Positions 4,720 through 5,855 of a stretch of DNA of 5,855 nt are shown one piece after another; position 1 is the stretch's first letter; each line of letters starts with the position of its first letter. Under the pieces are notes generated by a model that saw nothing but the letters and a program-made list of their open reading frames with translations, was not told where the DNA came from and made no database searches. The translations under genes and the position numbers were made by a program. This DNA comes from Helicobacteraceae bacterium (GTDB lineage: Bacteria > Campylobacterota > Campylobacteria > Campylobacterales > Sulfurimonadaceae). Where the stretch lies: the NCBI GenBank assembly GCA_024635885.1, contig JAGXIA010000087.1:1-5855 (forward strand), written 5' to 3'.

Positions 4720-5855
4720 TTGAAGATTGCAAATGCTACTAAACCTTTGTTACTGATGCTTTTTGGAATGATGAGTTTTATTACAATATTTTTTCTTTAC
4801 ATGGGACACTTACATCATCAGTATGTACTAGATACTATTGTCCAAGAAGAAAAAAAAATCGCTTCAAAGATTTATAAAAATACCTTTAAAAATTTTGCCC
4901 AACATTATGAATCAATTGCCACAAGTCTGTTAATGAATAAAGAAATTATAGATGCATTTGAAAACAAAGACAGAAAGAAACTTTTAAAATTAACAGCGCC
5001 TATCTATAAAAAATTGTTAGAAGAAAACCCATACTTAAGTATTATGCATTTTCATACAAAAGAGACAAAAAGTTTTTTAAGATTGCATAAACCTGACAAA
5101 TTTGGTGATGATCTCAGTTCCATAAGATTTATGATTAATAATGTCAACAAGTTCAAAGTTAAACAGATTGGGTTTGAAGTCGGTAGATATGGGATTGACT
5201 ACAGAATTGCTTTACCCGTATTTAATAAAGAAGGCAAACATTTAGGTGCATTTGAGTTTGGTATTCAGATTGATTATATTTTAGATACCGTCAATAAAGA
5301 CTATGATTTTGGTAGTACACTGCTTTTGAAAAAGAATATTTTCAAAATAATTTATGAAAAAAATAAAAATATAATTTATAAACCATATTCTGATGATTAT
5401 TATGCCATACAATCAAATGAAAACAATCTATCGACTTCCACAATGAAACCTAATAATGATAAAATTGTTTTTACTGTTAGTTCCATAAAAAATGTTTCTA
5501 ATGAAGAGATAGGGGAGATTTTATTTGCCAAAGACATATGTTTTTACACAGATAAGATTGAAATTATAAGAAATTTATCAATTGCTTCAGCAGTAATTCT
5601 CCTTCTTATTTCTTTTTATATAATGAGAAAAATATTTCATAATTATACGACTGTTATACATAGTTATCAATCTGCATTAGAGGTTAAAAACAACTCACTT
5701 TTAAAGCTTGTTAATTTAGATTACCTTACTAAAATAAATAATAGAAAATCAATAGAAACTATTCTCATCAAAGAACTTAAAAGCGTAGAACGTTATAATA
5801 AAAAACTATCCGTAATTATATTTGATGTAGACGATTTTAAAAATGTCAATGATAC
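4720..5855 (+). CDS. Membrane diguanylate cyclase with periplasmic Cache-type sensor (incomplete at 3' end)
   Basis: The frame is open from TTG at 4720 to the window edge, 378 codons without a stop, so the C-terminus is missing. A first membrane segment (about 8-29) is followed by some 255 extracytoplasmic residues, a second membrane segment (about 286-305), a short helical linker, and the start of a GGDEF domain. The sensor resembles the double-Cache family dCache_3, with IMHFHTKETKSFLRLHKP around 108-125 and KFGDDLSSIRF from 127. The GGDEF domain begins at LDYLTKINNR (333-342) and shows FDVDDFKNVND (368-378), in which D369 matches the first metal-binding aspartate of active cyclases. It should make cyclic di-GMP in response to a periplasmic ligand, but the signature motif and any EAL domain lie beyond the window. 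Some stretches are very AT-rich (7 G/C in 60 bases at 5341-5400). Confidence 0.88.
   Translation, partial: MKIANATKPLLLMLFGMMSFITIFFLYMGHLHHQYVLDTIVQEEKKIASKIYKNTFKNFAQHYESIATSLLMNKEIIDAFENKDRKKLLKLTAPIYKKLLEENPYLSIMHFHTKETKSFLRLHKPDKFGDDLSSIRFMINNVNKFKVKQIGFEVGRYGIDYRIALPVFNKEGKHLGAFEFGIQIDYILDTVNKDYDFGSTLLLKKNIFKIIYEKNKNIIYKPYSDDYYAIQSNENNLSTSTMKPNNDKIVFTVSSIKNVSNEEIGEILFAKDICFYTDKIEIIRNLSIASAVILLLISFYIMRKIFHNYTTVIHSYQSALEVKNNSLLKLVNLDYLTKINNRKSIETILIKELKSVERYNKKLSVIIFDVDDFKNVND

Overview
The window looks like chromosomal DNA of a Campylobacterota (epsilonproteobacterial) organism, most probably Sulfurimonas or a close relative. The reasons are low GC, dense head-to-tail genes with short overlaps, a short ExbB of the epsilonproteobacterial type, an ArsS-like minimal histidine kinase, and a dCache-like sensor joined to GGDEF. 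This placement is by recollection of protein style, not a database search.

Layout: positions 17-3341 (+) form a tight five-gene run: pyrC (dihydroorotase), an OmpR-type response regulator, a two-TM histidine kinase, exbB and exbD. The first three overlap by 11 nt at each junction (with the starts chosen here); the last two are separated by 9 and 5 nt, so one transcript is likely. exbD ends exactly where a convergent minus-strand gene ends. That gene (3575-3342) encodes an unrecognised 77-residue single-pass membrane protein. Upstream of it on the same strand is a patatin-like phospholipase/RssA-type gene (4537-3650) carrying an in-frame 36-bp-period duplication. A 182-bp AT-rich region (4538-4719) holds divergent promoters. 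From 4720 (+) to the window edge runs an incomplete gene, starting at TTG, for a membrane diguanylate cyclase with a periplasmic Cache-type sensor; the window stops just after the first metal-binding Asp of GGDEF and before the signature motif.

How the genes fit together: pyrC is housekeeping pyrimidine synthesis. The two-component pair and ExbB/ExbD are envelope functions apparently cotranscribed with it. ExbB/ExbD normally power a TonB-type protein with the proton gradient, but no tonB is present here. The kinase has almost no periplasmic loop, so it probably senses something in or at the membrane. No RNA genes, CRISPR arrays, insertion sequences or attachment sites were seen. I found no clearly new multi-gene system; the most unusual points are the signalling/energiser operon, the replaced ExbB glutamate, the duplicated patatin linker and the orphan 77-residue membrane protein.
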